Source: Planctomycetales bacterium (GTDB lineage: Bacteria; Planctomycetota; Planctomycetia; Planctomycetales; Planctomycetaceae). From it: DNA of 64,000 nucleotides. Numbering within the stretch: position 1 is the first letter of the stretch; every line of letters begins with the position of its first letter. Of this stretch, positions 54,816 to 64,000 are shown piece by piece. Position numbers and translations under genes: made by a program. The notes under the pieces are model-generated. The model worked only from the letters and a program-made list of their open reading frames with translations, had not been told where the DNA came from and searched no databases. Location of the stretch: assembly GCA_028285345.1 (NCBI GenBank), contig JANQPT010000008.1, positions 1 through 64,000 on the forward strand, read 5' to 3'.

Positions 54816-54959
54816 CAATTCGATTGCATGCGTCAGCGCTCGTTTCCACCGGGTTCCACAATCGGCTAAGATGTGCGCCGATGCGTCGGCTCCTGCATGA
54901 TCTGTGCAAGCAGATGCATCGTGAGAATCTCAGTCGAGCCCCGGAACGGACGCTTCTTG

Positions 54960-56996
54960 ATGACGTCGCGACAAATCTTAGTCACCGCTGCCCTGCCCTA
55001 CGCCAATGGGCATATCCATATCGGGCACTTGGTGGAATACCTGCAGACCGATATCTGGGTACGGTTTCAGAAGCTGCGCGGAAATCGCTGCTTGTACATC
55101 TGCGCCGACGATACGCACGGCACGGCGATTATGCTGCGGGCGCGGCAAGAAGGCCGCAGTGAAGAAGAGTTGATCGCCGAGATGCAGCAGGCGCACGAGC
55201 GAGATTTCGGCGGCTTTGATATCGAGTTCGACAACTACGGCAGCACCAACAGCCCGGAGAACCGCGAGTTGTGCGGCGAATTTTGGGCCGCGTTTCGCAA
55301 GGCGGGTCTGGTCGCCGAGCGGGACGTGACACAATTGTTCGATCCCGACGCGGGGACGTTTCTGGCGGACCGGTTTGTGAAGGGGACCTGTCCCCGCTGC
55401 AAATCGACCGATCAATACGGCGACAATTGCGACAGTTGCGGCGCGACGTACAGTCCGTCGGATCTGATCGACCCGGTCAGCACCGTCAGCGGAGCGACGC
55501 CGGAGGTCCGCAGTTCGCCGCACTTGTTTGTGCAGATCGAGCAGTTGCACGGCTTTCTGGAGGAGTGGACGCAATCGGGAGAGCACTTGCAGGACGAAGT
55601 CGCCAATTACTTGAAAGGGCACTTTCTGCACGAGCCGCTGCGTGATTGGGATATCTCCCGCCCGGCGCCCTATTTTGGTTTTGAAATCCCGGACAGCCCG
55701 GGCAACTACTGGTACGTCTGGTTTGACGCCCCGATCGGCTATATGGCGTCCTCCCGGCAGTGGTGCGAGCGTCACGGCGAGAAGTTCGATGACTGGTGGC
55801 GCAACGAGCAGACGGAAATTCATCACTTCATCGGCAAGGACATCACTTATTTTCATACGCTGTTCTGGCCGGCGATGCTCAAGACGGCCGGTTTCAATCT
55901 GCCCACCAAAGTGCACATTCACGGCTTTCTGACCGTGGGCGGCGAGAAGATGTCCAAGAGCAAGGGGACGTTCGTCCGCGCCGCGACGTACCTCAAACAT
56001 CTCGACCCGGCCTATCTACGGTATTACTTCGCGTCGAAGCTGGGACCGCGACTGGATGATCTTGATTTGAATCTGGACGAGTTCGTGGCGAAGGTGAACG
56101 CCGACTTAGTGGGCAAGGTGGTCAATCTCGCCAGCCGGTCGGCGAAGTTCGTCAAAGACGTCGGCCTGTCTGCGGAGTATCCGGATGACGGCGGACTGTT
56201 TGCCGAAGCGGCGGCTTCCGGCGAGGCGATTGCGGCGGACTATGAGAATTGCGATTACAATTCCGCGATGCGGCGGATCATGGCGCTGGCCGACCGGGCG
56301 AATAAGTACGTTGAAGATGCAGAGCCGTGGAAGCTGCGGAAAGATCCGGAGCGGCAACAGGAGTTGCAGGACGTTTGTACGGTGACATTGAACCTGTTTC
56401 GGCAGTTGGCGGTCTATCTGTCGCCGGTGCTGCCGAGATTGGCTGTGCAAACCGGCGAGTTGTTGGGCCGGCCGATTGAGAGTTGGAGCGAGACCGGGCA
56501 GCCGCTGGTCGGCACGCCCGTAAACAAATTCACACACATGTTGACCCGCGTAGAAGAAAAGCAGGTGCAAGCGATGATTGAAGAGAGCAAAGAGGAAGCG
56601 GCCGCGGACGCGGCGGCAAGCCAATACAACGACGGCCCCGAGGCGCTGGAAAATGAGCCGCTGGCCGACGAGTGTACGTTCGACGATTTTATGAAGGTCG
56701 ACATGCGCGTCGCCCGCGTGATCGAGGCGTCGGAAGTCGAGGACTCCAACAAGCTGTTGCAACTAAAACTGAGCCTGGGCGGCGACATGACCCGCAACGT
56801 GTTTGCCGGGATTAAAGGGGTCTACACGCCGGAGCAATTGCTCGGCCAATTGGTGATTTGTTGCGCCAATCTGGCCCCGCGGAAGATGCGTTTCGGCGTC
56901 AGCGAAGGCATGGTCCTCGCCGCCGGTCCGGGTGGGAAGGATATTTTTGTGCTTAGTCCCGATGAAGGGGCGAAGCCGGGGCAGCGGGTGCATTGA
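54960..56996 (+). CDS. metG: Methionyl-tRNA synthetase
   Basis: A 678-residue class I synthetase. The HIGH-type motif is HIHIGHL (18-24) and the KMSKS loop is KMSKS (330-334). Between them is a zinc knuckle, [17 protein letters not shown]. The catalytic core and the helical anticodon domain are followed by an EMAP/Trbp111-type tRNA-binding domain at the C-terminus (about 580-678, [20 protein letters not shown]). The start at 54960 gives the [17 protein letters not shown] opening. It attaches methionine to tRNA in the cytoplasm. Confidence 0.98.
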   Translation: MTSRQILVTAALPYANGHIHIGHLVEYLQTDIWVRFQKLRGNRCLYICADDTHGTAIMLRARQEGRSEEELIAEMQQAHERDFGGFDIEFDNYGSTNSPENRELCGEFWAAFRKAGLVAERDVTQLFDPDAGTFLADRFVKGTCPRCKSTDQYGDNCDSCGATYSPSDLIDPVSTVSGATPEVRSSPHLFVQIEQLHGFLEEWTQSGEHLQDEVANYLKGHFLHEPLRDWDISRPAPYFGFEIPDSPGNYWYVWFDAPIGYMASSRQWCERHGEKFDDWWRNEQTEIHHFIGKDITYFHTLFWPAMLKTAGFNLPTKVHIHGFLTVGGEKMSKSKGTFVRAATYLKHLDPAYLRYYFASKLGPRLDDLDLNLDEFVAKVNADLVGKVVNLASRSAKFVKDVGLSAEYPDDGGLFAEAAASGEAIAADYENCDYNSAMRRIMALADRANKYVEDAEPWKLRKDPERQQELQDVCTVTLNLFRQLAVYLSPVLPRLAVQTGELLGRPIESWSETGQPLVGTPVNKFTHMLTRVEEKQVQAMIEESKEEAAADAAASQYNDGPEALENEPLADECTFDDFMKVDMRVARVIEASEVEDSNKLLQLKLSLGGDMTRNVFAGIKGVYTPEQLLGQLVICCANLAPRKMRFGVSEGMVLAAGPGGKDIFVLSPDEGAKPGQRVH

Positions 56997-57153
56997 GGGT
57001 GGTGTTTTTAATACCACGGAGTCACGGAGCAAATTCGAAGCACGGAATTCGAAATCCTCAGTCTTGTTCGGTGAATTGAGGTGCCGACGGAAATATTCTC
57101 TAATAGACCACGTCGCGGTTTCTCAGCGCTGAATCTCCTAATCCCTTCAAGAC

Positions 57154-58224
57154 ATGACCATCCCCCTCGACCAACCGACTGCCGTTCGCGCGGGTGAAGA
57201 ACTCGACGTTGCGAAACTCGAAGCCTATTTGGCTGCGCAATTGCCCGATGCGGCGGGGCCGTTGGTTGTTGAGCAGTTTCCGTCGGGTTACTCGAACCTG
57301 ACGTACCTGTTGCGGTTGGGGGATCAGGAACTTGTGCTGCGGCGCCCGCCGTTTGGCAACCGTGTGAAATCAGCGCATGATATGGGGCGTGAGTTTCGCG
57401 TGTTGTCGCAGTTGCAGGGGCATTACGACTTGGCGCCGAATCCACTCGTGTATTGCGAGGACGAACAGGTACTGGGCGCGCCGTTTTATGTGATGCAGCG
57501 CTGTCGCGGGATCATTCTTCGGTCGCCGCAAAAGATGGACATCACGCTTGATCCGCCCACGCTGCAAGAGTTGGGGCAATCGTTTGTCGAGAATCTGGCC
57601 GCGCTGCATGCCGTCGATTTCGAGGCGGCGGGGCTGGGTGACCTTGGCAAGCCGCAGGGGTTCATCGAACGGCAAGTCGGCGGCTGGACGAAACGGTACC
57701 GGCAAGCTCGGACCGATGACATTCCCGAAATGGAAACCATCGCCGCGTGGCTGGAGAACAACAGACCGGCTGAGAGCGGCGCATCGCTGATTCACAACGA
57801 TTACAAGTTTGACAATCTGGTCTTGGATGAAAATGATCCGACGCGCGTGATCGCAGTGCTCGATTGGGAAATGTGCACGTTGGGCGATCCTTTGATGGAT
57901 CTGGGTGTTTCGCTGTCGTACTGGGTTCACGACGACGATGAGCCCGCGCTCAAAAGTTTCATCACCGGGCCGACGAATTTCGCCGGGAACCTGACGCGCG
58001 GCGAAATCGCTGCGCGTTATTCAGAAATCACCGGCAGAGATACTTCCGGAATTTTGTTTCATTACTGTTTCGGACTGTTTAAACTGGCAGTGATCGTTCA
58101 ACAGATTTATTACCGTTACGCGGAGGGCCATACGCAAGATCCTCGCTTCGCCGACTTGAACCACGTCGTGCGGAGTCTCGCCGTCGCCGCGGTGCACAGT
58201 GCGGATCGCGGCGAGTTCTCTTGA
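57154..58224 (+). CDS. APH-type phosphotransferase (ACAD10-like)
   Basis: A 356-residue protein kinase-like fold protein. SGYSNLTYLLRLGDQELVLRRPP (about 45-67) is the nucleotide loop with the Lys-equivalent, LIHNDYKFDNLV (about 213-224) is the catalytic loop (HxDxxxxN) and VLDWEMCTLGDP (about 234-245) the metal-binding DWE. This group includes ACAD10/11-type kinases, which phosphorylate hydroxyacyl-CoAs, and aminoglycoside phosphotransferases. The substrate is not clear. It follows metG; a CACGGAG repeat lies in the gap at about 57010-57030. Confidence 0.85.
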   Translation: MTIPLDQPTAVRAGEELDVAKLEAYLAAQLPDAAGPLVVEQFPSGYSNLTYLLRLGDQELVLRRPPFGNRVKSAHDMGREFRVLSQLQGHYDLAPNPLVYCEDEQVLGAPFYVMQRCRGIILRSPQKMDITLDPPTLQELGQSFVENLAALHAVDFEAAGLGDLGKPQGFIERQVGGWTKRYRQARTDDIPEMETIAAWLENNRPAESGASLIHNDYKFDNLVLDENDPTRVIAVLDWEMCTLGDPLMDLGVSLSYWVHDDDEPALKSFITGPTNFAGNLTRGEIAARYSEITGRDTSGILFHYCFGLFKLAVIVQQIYYRYAEGHTQDPRFADLNHVVRSLAVAAVHSADRGEFS

Positions 58225-58376
58225 GAGTTCGGGAACTTGCCTGAATTGAGCGATTTGGCAGAAGTCTCACGCGGCAAACGGGCACAGCGTGGCCGGCTGT
58301 GTCAAAAAAAAGTTGAAAACAACGCGAATTCGTAGACAAATCGGGCTGCTCGCGCCATCCCTGGAATTGGAATACG

Positions 58377-58943
58377 ATGGACCCATCTACTTCGCATTTC
58401 TCAGTTTGTGTTGCTGATTACGCCAGACAACTCGGTGAGGGGGAATTGTCTGCGCTGGCTGAGCTGTACGACTTCACTGCGCCCAGACTCCTGCGGTATG
58501 TGCAGTCGTTGACCAGGAATCGGGAAGATGCGGAAGACGCCATGCAGGCGGCGATGGTGCGCGTGACGCTGCGGCCGCTGTCGCTGGCAAAGGCGGACCA
58601 CCCGTGGCCCTATTTTTTGAAGATTGTCAGAAACGAAGCGCTGAAGCTGCTCCGCAAGAAACGCGCCACGAATTCGCTCTCGCCGGAAACACAGATCAGC
58701 GTCATCGACGACTGTCCCTTGGATCGGCAAGAGGCCAACGCACGTATCCGCGAGGCGATTGAAAAACTCCCGCCCGCACAAGCAGAAGTCGTGGTTTTGA
58801 AGATCTGGGAAGGGATGACCTTCCTCGAAATTGCAGAAGTACTGGGCGAATCACCGAACACCGCCGCCAGCCGTTATCGCTATGCGCTTGAGAAACTTAC
58901 TCATCTGTTGCAGCCGATGGCGAACGAGGCCGCCCATGCGTAA
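58377..58943 (+). CDS. ECF-type RNA polymerase sigma factor
   Basis: A 188-residue sigma-70 family factor with regions 2 (LRYVQSLTRNREDAEDAMQAAMVRV, about 38-62) and 4 (LPPAQAEVVVLKIWEGMTFLEIAEVLGES, about 126-155) and no sign of regions 1 or 3. It should direct RNA polymerase to a stress or envelope regulon. Its stop overlaps the next gene's start by eight bases, so it is translated together with a small membrane protein that may be its anti-sigma factor. Confidence 0.9.
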   Translation: MDPSTSHFSVCVADYARQLGEGELSALAELYDFTAPRLLRYVQSLTRNREDAEDAMQAAMVRVTLRPLSLAKADHPWPYFLKIVRNEALKLLRKKRATNSLSPETQISVIDDCPLDRQEANARIREAIEKLPPAQAEVVVLKIWEGMTFLEIAEVLGESPNTAASRYRYALEKLTHLLQPMANEAAHA

Positions 58944-59325
58944 CGAATCCATCAATCCCCTTGAGGAGATGATCCGGTCGGCTCAATCATGCCCCGAGCC
59001 GTCTGCGGAGGCGCGACGGCAGGTTTTGGCGAAGTCGGTCCGCGCTTATCATGAGCGGGCCCAAAAACGCAGAATGATCGTCGCCGCCTTGCTGTTGTTT
59101 GGAGTCGTTTGGACCGTCGGTTCCGCACGGCAAATCTTGGCTCAACCGGGCGCTGTCACTGCTGACGTTTTCCAAGAGACGATTGCGGTGCCGTCCGTTC
59201 CGCAGAGTCCGGCTGACGTTTCACTTGTCGACGAGTGGCAGGCGGTAGAGTTGTCGCTGGAAGCCCGGTCAATTCGGCAGAAGATTCTCACGCGAGCGCT
59301 CGTGCTAGGACAGACACAGCGCTGA
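58936..59325 (+). CDS. Small membrane protein, possible anti-sigma factor
   Basis: 129 residues from an ATG that overlaps the sigma stop codon. A charged N-terminal cytoplasmic part (about 1-45, with EARRQVLAKSVRAYHERAQKRR), one membrane segment (MIVAALLLFGVVWTVG) and a short periplasmic tail. That is the layout of a sigma-binding transmembrane protein, but no zinc-site (HxxxCxxC) is present. The call is an inference from position and topology. Confidence 0.65.
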   Translation: MRNESINPLEEMIRSAQSCPEPSAEARRQVLAKSVRAYHERAQKRRMIVAALLLFGVVWTVGSARQILAQPGAVTADVFQETIAVPSVPQSPADVSLVDEWQAVELSLEARSIRQKILTRALVLGQTQR

Positions 59326-59526
59326 GCCTCGTTACGTCGACACTTATGGGCTGCCGCGCAGAAAACGCGACGAAATGGCTTGAACCAGCCCCCATTGCCT
59401 GGATTTGTCGAAAACGACTAGAATCGGGTTTCGCATCATTGAGGTCCTGTATCTCAAATCGCTGCGGCAAGTGAACCGCTTCGGGGATTGCCGCGTACCA
59501 CGACTCGATTCGCAGATCGGCAATCT

Positions 59527-62500
59527 ATGCTGGCCCACCCGCTCCGAAATCTCGCCCTCTTGTCGATTTGCGCCTGCTGTGGGCTGCTGGCGGAATGGGC
59601 GGCTCCGGCGGTCGGTGCGGAACCGGTCGCGCTGAATGTTCCCGAAGGGTTCACTGCCACGCTCTATGCGGACGACGAGCTGGCCCACGACATATTTTGC
59701 TTGACCCTCGACTCTCAGGGACGGGTCGTCGTCTCCGGACGGGGTTATGTGCGGAGGTTGATCGACAGTGACGGCGACGGGCGGGCTGACCGCTTTGAGC
59801 AATTCGCCGACGGTCCCAAAACCGGCGCCCAGGGGATGTATTTTCACGGCAACGACTTGCTCTGCTTGGGAGACGGCGGATTAATTCGGTATCGCGACGC
59901 GGACGCCGACGGGAAAGCTGATGGTCCGCCGCAGCAGTTTCTGAAGGTCAAAACAGGTTCGGAGCACGGAGCGCACGCGATTCGCAAAGGACCCGACGGC
60001 TGGTGGTATCTGATCGTCGGCAATCAATCCGGCGTGACCTCGCAGTTCGCCTCGCTCCCGCGCTCGCCGGTCAAGTTTCCCCGAGCCGGTGCCGTGCTGC
60101 GGTTGTCACCCAATCTCTCGGGCGGCCAGATTCTCGCACACGGATTCCGCAACGCGTATGACTTTGACTTCAACGCCGACGGCGAGCTGTTTACGTTCGA
60201 TAGCGACGGGGAACGCGAAGTGTCGTTGCCGTGGTACCGGCCGACTCGCGTGTTTCACGTTTTGCCCGGCAGTGATGCCGGCTGGGTGAGCCGGAGTTGG
60301 AAGCGGCCCGATTACTTTCTGGATATGCCGCCGGTGGTCGGTTCGTTCGGGCGCGGTTCTCCTTCGGGAGTCGTCTGCTATCAGCACACGCAGTTCCCCG
60401 AACAGTATCGCGGCGCGCTGTTTGTTCAGGATTGGACATTCGGCCGCGTCTATGCGGTGCCGCTCAACAAGAGCGGGGCGACCTATTCCAGCGAGCCGCA
60501 CGAATTCATCACCGGCAAAGGCCAATTCGGTTTTGCACCCACCGATCTGGAAGTTGGGCCAGACGGCAGCTTGTTTGTGAGTGTGGGGGGACGGGGAACG
60601 CGGGGCGGCGTCTATCGCATCAACTATAACACCGATTCATCCGCCGCCGACCAGGAAGCGAGTGACGATGCTGCCAAGGAACAGGCGGAACTGACGGCTT
60701 GCTTGCAGGCTCCGCAGCCGCTTAGCAGTTGGTCGCGGGCAAAGTGGGAGCCACTCGCGGAAAAACTGGGAGCAGAGCCGTTTGAAAAAGCAATCAACGA
60801 TACGAACCGTCCCGAGGCTGAACGAATCCGAGGCATTCAAATCCTGACTGAGCAGTTTTCCGGGCTTTCGGAGGAGTCGGCGAAAACGCTGGCCGAAGAC
60901 AAATCGGCCGCCGTTCGTGCCGCCGAAGCTTGGTCGCTGGGACGACGCGCGAATCCCGATTTCGATGCAAAAGTTATATTCGGCCTGGTGGCCGATCCAG
61001 ATGCCTACGTTCGCCGCCGCACCATCGAAGCGGTCAGCGACGGAGCGGGTTCCGCCCACTTGCACGAGATACTGCCGCCGCTGTCGATCTCGCTTGCGCA
61101 CAAGGATCGATTTGTGCGACATTCCACGGCGAGGATGATTGCCGAGTTGGATGACGAATCGTTTCGCGCACTGGGACAGGTGGTCGCGAAGCTGGGGTGG
61201 GCGGCGATCGTCACGAATACAGTCGGCTATTTACAACGTCGCGACCCGGCGAATTCGTCCGTCAGCAAGTACGCGGTAAAAGCGGCAGGCATGATTCTAA
61301 AAGGCGACCATTCCCCCGAACTGAAGCTGAGGGCCGCTCGGCTAATGCAGCTCGGGCTGGGCGGGATGGATCAGCGGGGCAGCGTTCCGGCCGCGATGAC
61401 CGGTTATACCAGTCGCATCGCTATCGACGACGTCGAACGCGAATTGGATCCCGCACGAACAGTTCTGGCAGAGGTGTTTCCCACAGGAGACGCGCAATTG
61501 GACCACGAACTGGGCCGGTTGATTGCGATTCTCTCCTCATACAATCCCGAGTTGCTGGCCAAAGTTTTGGCGCAGATTACGCCGGAGTCGAATCCGACGG
61601 ACGACGTGCATCATCTGCTCGTCTCGGGACGGATTCCGGTTGCCCGCAATTCGCAGCAGCGGACGGCGCTGGCCCAAGCGCTGGTCAATATCGAGCCGAA
61701 GCTTGCGGCGCGGAACATGAATCAAGACAACAACTGGACGGACCGCATCCGGGAGATGTATCTGCAGCTGGTGGAAATCGACCCGCAACTGCCCGCGGCA
61801 TTGATCGAGCAACCGGAGTTCGGCCACCCGGGCCACATGGTCTACTTCAACGGGATGAGCGAAGAGGAGCTGCCGCAAGCGGTGGAACGGCTGCGGAAGG
61901 TGATCGAGGCGGATGACGATTACGCGTGGACCAATGAAGTCGTGTTCACGCTGGCCAATGTGAAGAGTGATGAAGTCCGCAGCCTGTTGCGGGAACAGTA
62001 CGAACAGCTGCCGATTCGCAATGCGGTGATTATGGCGCTCGCCCAGGACCCGCAGGAGGCGGACCGGGCAAAGTTTCTCGCCGGACTCGAGTCGTCGCAA
62101 TTTGAAGTGATCAAGGCGTCACTGGCGGCGCTGTTCAAGTTGCCGGCTGATGAGACGGCGACAGAGATCGTTCCGCTGGTCCGCGTGCTGCGGCGATTGC
62201 GGGGCGAAGAGCAGGACTTCCGGTTGCGCGAGCAGGTCATTCGTCTGTTGCGCCGCGACGGTGGACAAAACTTTTCATTTGTTTTCGGCGAGAGCGGCTA
62301 TGAACCGCAGCGCGACGTTGTTGAGAAGTGGTCGCAATGGGCGCTGGAGAAGTTCCCCGAATCGCACGAAGAACTGACCGGCGGCAACGAGGAAAGTGCG
62401 GCGGAGCTTCGGGAGCGGTTGGCGAAAGTGAATTGGGACGCGGGGGACCCCTCACGCGGAGCGGCGCTGTTCAAGTCGCGGTCCTGCAGCCAGTGTCACG

Positions 62501-62880
62501 GCGGCCGCAGGGCATTGGGGCCCGATTTGGCGGGAGTGGCCGAGCGTTTCTCACGCGACGATTTGTTTATCGCGATCGCGCAGCCCAGCCGGGACGTCCC
62601 GCCCCGCTATCAAACGACCGTCGTGGAAACGACCAACGGCAAGATTTACACCGGGCTGGTGGTCTATCATTCGGTCGACGGTTTGACCTTGCGCAACGGC
62701 ACGAATCAGACGTTTCGCATTGAGGCGGAAGAAATCGAATCGCGGAACACCTCCCAGACCTCCCTGATGCCGACCGGCTTGCTAAACGACTTGAAGCCGG
62801 GCGATCTGGCCGATTTGTACAGCTACTTGAAAAGCCTCGGCCGCAAGAAAATCGGCGCGACGGCGGCCAAGAGTCCCTGA
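59527..62880 (+). CDS. Large PVC-type heme-binding CxxCH protein
   Basis: A 1117-residue protein of the planctomycete type. The first 31 residues are a signal peptide (ending APAVGAEP). Residues about 35-380 are a six-bladed propeller of the membrane-bound dehydrogenase kind (Piru_Ver_Nterm: NVPEGFTATLYADDE, DSDGDGRADRFEQFADG, HGFRNAYDFDFNADG). The middle, about 390-930, is HEAT-like repeats. The C-terminus, about 960-1110, is a cytochrome c domain with CSQCH and GPDLAGVAERFSRDD. The ATG at 59527 opens the signal. It is thought to transfer electrons outside the cell membrane; the substrate is not known. Confidence 0.92.
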   Translation: MLAHPLRNLALLSICACCGLLAEWAAPAVGAEPVALNVPEGFTATLYADDELAHDIFCLTLDSQGRVVVSGRGYVRRLIDSDGDGRADRFEQFADGPKTGAQGMYFHGNDLLCLGDGGLIRYRDADADGKADGPPQQFLKVKTGSEHGAHAIRKGPDGWWYLIVGNQSGVTSQFASLPRSPVKFPRAGAVLRLSPNLSGGQILAHGFRNAYDFDFNADGELFTFDSDGEREVSLPWYRPTRVFHVLPGSDAGWVSRSWKRPDYFLDMPPVVGSFGRGSPSGVVCYQHTQFPEQYRGALFVQDWTFGRVYAVPLNKSGATYSSEPHEFITGKGQFGFAPTDLEVGPDGSLFVSVGGRGTRGGVYRINYNTDSSAADQEASDDAAKEQAELTACLQAPQPLSSWSRAKWEPLAEKLGAEPFEKAINDTNRPEAERIRGIQILTEQFSGLSEESAKTLAEDKSAAVRAAEAWSLGRRANPDFDAKVIFGLVADPDAYVRRRTIEAVSDGAGSAHLHEILPPLSISLAHKDRFVRHSTARMIAELDDESFRALGQVVAKLGWAAIVTNTVGYLQRRDPANSSVSKYAVKAAGMILKGDHSPELKLRAARLMQLGLGGMDQRGSVPAAMTGYTSRIAIDDVERELDPARTVLAEVFPTGDAQLDHELGRLIAILSSYNPELLAKVLAQITPESNPTDDVHHLLVSGRIPVARNSQQRTALAQALVNIEPKLAARNMNQDNNWTDRIREMYLQLVEIDPQLPAALIEQPEFGHPGHMVYFNGMSEEELPQAVERLRKVIEADDDYAWTNEVVFTLANVKSDEVRSLLREQYEQLPIRNAVIMALAQDPQEADRAKFLAGLESSQFEVIKASLAALFKLPADETATEIVPLVRVLRRLRGEEQDFRLREQVIRLLRRDGGQNFSFVFGESGYEPQRDVVEKWSQWALEKFPESHEELTGGNEESAAELRERLAKVNWDAGDPSRGAALFKSRSCSQCHGGRRALGPDLAGVAERFSRDDLFIAIAQPSRDVPPRYQTTVVETTNGKIYTGLVVYHSVDGLTLRNGTNQTFRIEAEEIESRNTSQTSLMPTGLLNDLKPGDLADLYSYLKSLGRKKIGATAAKSP

Positions 62881-62884
62881 GCAG

Positions 62885-62975
62885 TTAGGCTTTAGGCTTG
62901 AGACTGGAGGCTGGAGGCTGTCAAAAACTTTCAGCGGCCATCCCTACAGCCTACCGCCTCAATCCTCATGCCTAA
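62885..62975. repeat. Inverted repeat of the TTAGGC type
   Basis: Left part TTAGGCTTTAGGCTTGAG (62885 on) with two GGAGGCT units, and right part ending CATGCCTAA (62975), mirror each other with gaps. A related TTAGGCTTTAGG string occurs near 32309. It lies just after the stop of the PVC cytochrome gene. Confidence 0.5.
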
Positions 62976-63048
62976 GCAAAACTGCGGGATATCGCTCAAT
63001 GGCACCTAGTTCGGATTTTCATGAATCTCGTCGAATTCAGACTGAGTC

Positions 63049-63148
63049 GGGTGCCATGCTCTCGCGGCACGAAGTGACGAGTGAGCATGCGATTGCGGAT
63101 TCGTACGCGACATGGTCACCCGCCTGTCGGCGTGAGACCATGGCACCC
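63049..63148. repeat. 100-bp element with inverted GGGTGCCATG ends
   Basis: The ends GGGTGCCATG and CATGGCACCC are perfect inverted copies. Inside is a chain of GCATGC, GCGGCACGAAG and CACGCC-type short hairpins and no gene. A related ATGGCACC stub appears at 62999. The remaining 62976-63255 bases hold no coding frame I can support. Confidence 0.7.
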
Positions 63149-63255
63149 AGCGAAATACGTCGTGCTCGAACCTGTCTGCCCTCCATTTGATATCACAATT
63201 ATTTGTGAAGTGAGTGCCATTCGGCTTACGCCCAGCGGCTGGTGAGTCATCCCGC

Positions 63256-64000
63256 CTAGAGAACGTCCTGGTCCTCGCGGGGCTGCAGATATTTCAGCCG
63301 CTTTTGGATGTCGACGTTCACGCTTTGATATCGCATCGACAGCTTGCCGGGATTGAATAGCTCCGCACGGATGTTCTCGACGTCGTCGGTGCCGATGGCG
63401 TTGGTGAAGATCGGCAGCAGGTATTGCTTGCCCAGAATCGAGAGCTGGAAACGGCTTGGATCGTAGAAGGATGGGTGCACCTGCCGGGCGTGGATTAACT
63501 GCCACTTGTCCCGCAGCTTGTTGGCATCGATCGAATCGAGTGAAAAGCCGTTTTCGCTCGACCACTGCAGCGTCGCCATACAATTGTTGCGGCCCTCGAC
63601 CAACAGATCGACCGCCTTGCCGCCCAGTTGTGAGCCGTAAAACCGGTCGAACAAGATCGGCCGCCCGCCCCGCTGCGTGTGTCCGATCTTCCGTGTGAAG
63701 ATCGCGGACGCCGCCGTCTCATGACGTTTGCGGGCGATGAAGAATTCGTCTCCCATTGACTCATCGAGCATTTCCTTGAGATGCTCGGCCGCTCCGCTGA
63801 ATTGAATATTGCCCGCCGGATCGTAGGTCTTCCGCTTCGCACCCAGCCGATGGCCCTCTTCGTCGCGAACTCCTTCACCGATCACAATCACCACGTGCTT
63901 TTGCAAATCGTAGAGCTCGCGGACCCGCTGTTCGAGCCGGTGATAGTCGAGCGGAACTTCCGGCAGCAGCACAATGTCCGGCTGCCCGTAAGAGGCGCCC
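63256..64000 (-). CDS. ATP/PPi-dependent 6-phosphofructokinase, cut by the right edge
   Basis: The minus strand is open from the window edge to the stop at 63258. The last 248 residues are visible: YGQPDIVLLPEVPLD near the edge, VIVIGEGV, IGHTQRGGRP, and FDRFYGSQLGGKAV. The GHTQRGGRP motif is the substrate loop of phosphofructokinases that phosphorylate fructose 6-phosphate. The N-terminal catalytic half, which would show ATP or PPi use, is outside the window. Confidence 0.88.
   Translation of the reverse strand, partial: GASYGQPDIVLLPEVPLDYHRLEQRVRELYDLQKHVVIVIGEGVRDEEGHRLGAKRKTYDPAGNIQFSGAAEHLKEMLDESMGDEFFIARKRHETAASAIFTRKIGHTQRGGRPILFDRFYGSQLGGKAVDLLVEGRNNCMATLQWSSENGFSLDSIDANKLRDKWQLIHARQVHPSFYDPSRFQLSILGKQYLLPIFTNAIGTDDVENIRAELFNPGKLSMRYQSVNVDIQKRLKYLQPREDQDVL

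Noticed and set aside
62999-63190. Small plus-strand frame after the PVC cytochrome
   Set aside because: It is made of the inverted-end element at 63049-63148 and repeat stubs.

Overview
The window reads as chromosomal DNA from a planctomycete, most likely order Planctomycetales. This is an inference from protein families typical of that phylum: a HYExAFE-family protein, a DUF1501 protein with a twin-arginine signal, a PVC-type haem-binding CxxCH protein, an SO2930-type cytochrome paired with a beta-helix protein, a secreted protein opening with an LEDR-type motif, a PEP-CTERM protein, a neutral-ceramidase-domain protein and a DUF4953/5117-like metalloprotease. By eye the base composition is high GC, except for AT-richer islands at about 8.8-9.4 kb and 11.2-13.4 kb. 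No tRNA, rRNA, CRISPR array or transposase was seen.

Layout. 0-8.6 kb: the start of a secreted protein cut by the window edge, a HYExAFE protein, a family-39-type glycosyltransferase, five parS-like sites followed by parB with no parA, a dolichol-phosphate-mannose-synthase-like glycosyltransferase, an orphan sugar-binding lipoprotein and a ceramidase-domain protein. 8.6-18.2 kb: an accessory region holding seven copies of a roughly 174-bp hairpin-rich repeat with inverted ends, a small coupled gene pair, an RTX-like protein, a fossil 3' end of a second ceramidase-like gene, an AT-rich pair of HEPN-motif proteins, a DUF1501 protein and a secreted protein with a biotin-ligase-N-terminus-like domain. 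18.2-31.2 kb: an LRR protein ending in a redoxin-like domain without its cysteines, a PEP-CTERM protein, metH and metF, a large zinc metalloprotease and a membrane protein. 31.3-42.4 kb: a MOSC protein, a PQQ-propeller/HEAT-like pair, the haem protein and beta-helix pair, a DUF456 protein, hom and purC.

42.6-44.2 kb carries duplicated small coiled-coil genes and a lipoprotein made of a ribosomal L7/L12 C-terminal domain. 44.2-50.1 kb is one minus-strand Fe-S assembly cluster: a SufR-like regulator, nuoB, sufC, sufB, sufD, a Rieske protein and a SufT-like factor. 50.4-64 kb holds an alanine/sodium symporter, a BlaI-type repressor coupled to an M56 peptidase fused to WD40 repeats, metG, a phosphotransferase, an ECF sigma factor with a small membrane partner, a 1117-residue PVC cytochrome and the 3' part of a phosphofructokinase gene.

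Methionine genes (hom, metF, metH, metG) are spread over the window; only metF and metH lie next to each other. The strongest leads are the HEPN pair and its insertion scar, the 174-bp repeat family, the parA-less parS cluster, the L7/L12-domain lipoprotein, and nuoB inside the suf cluster.
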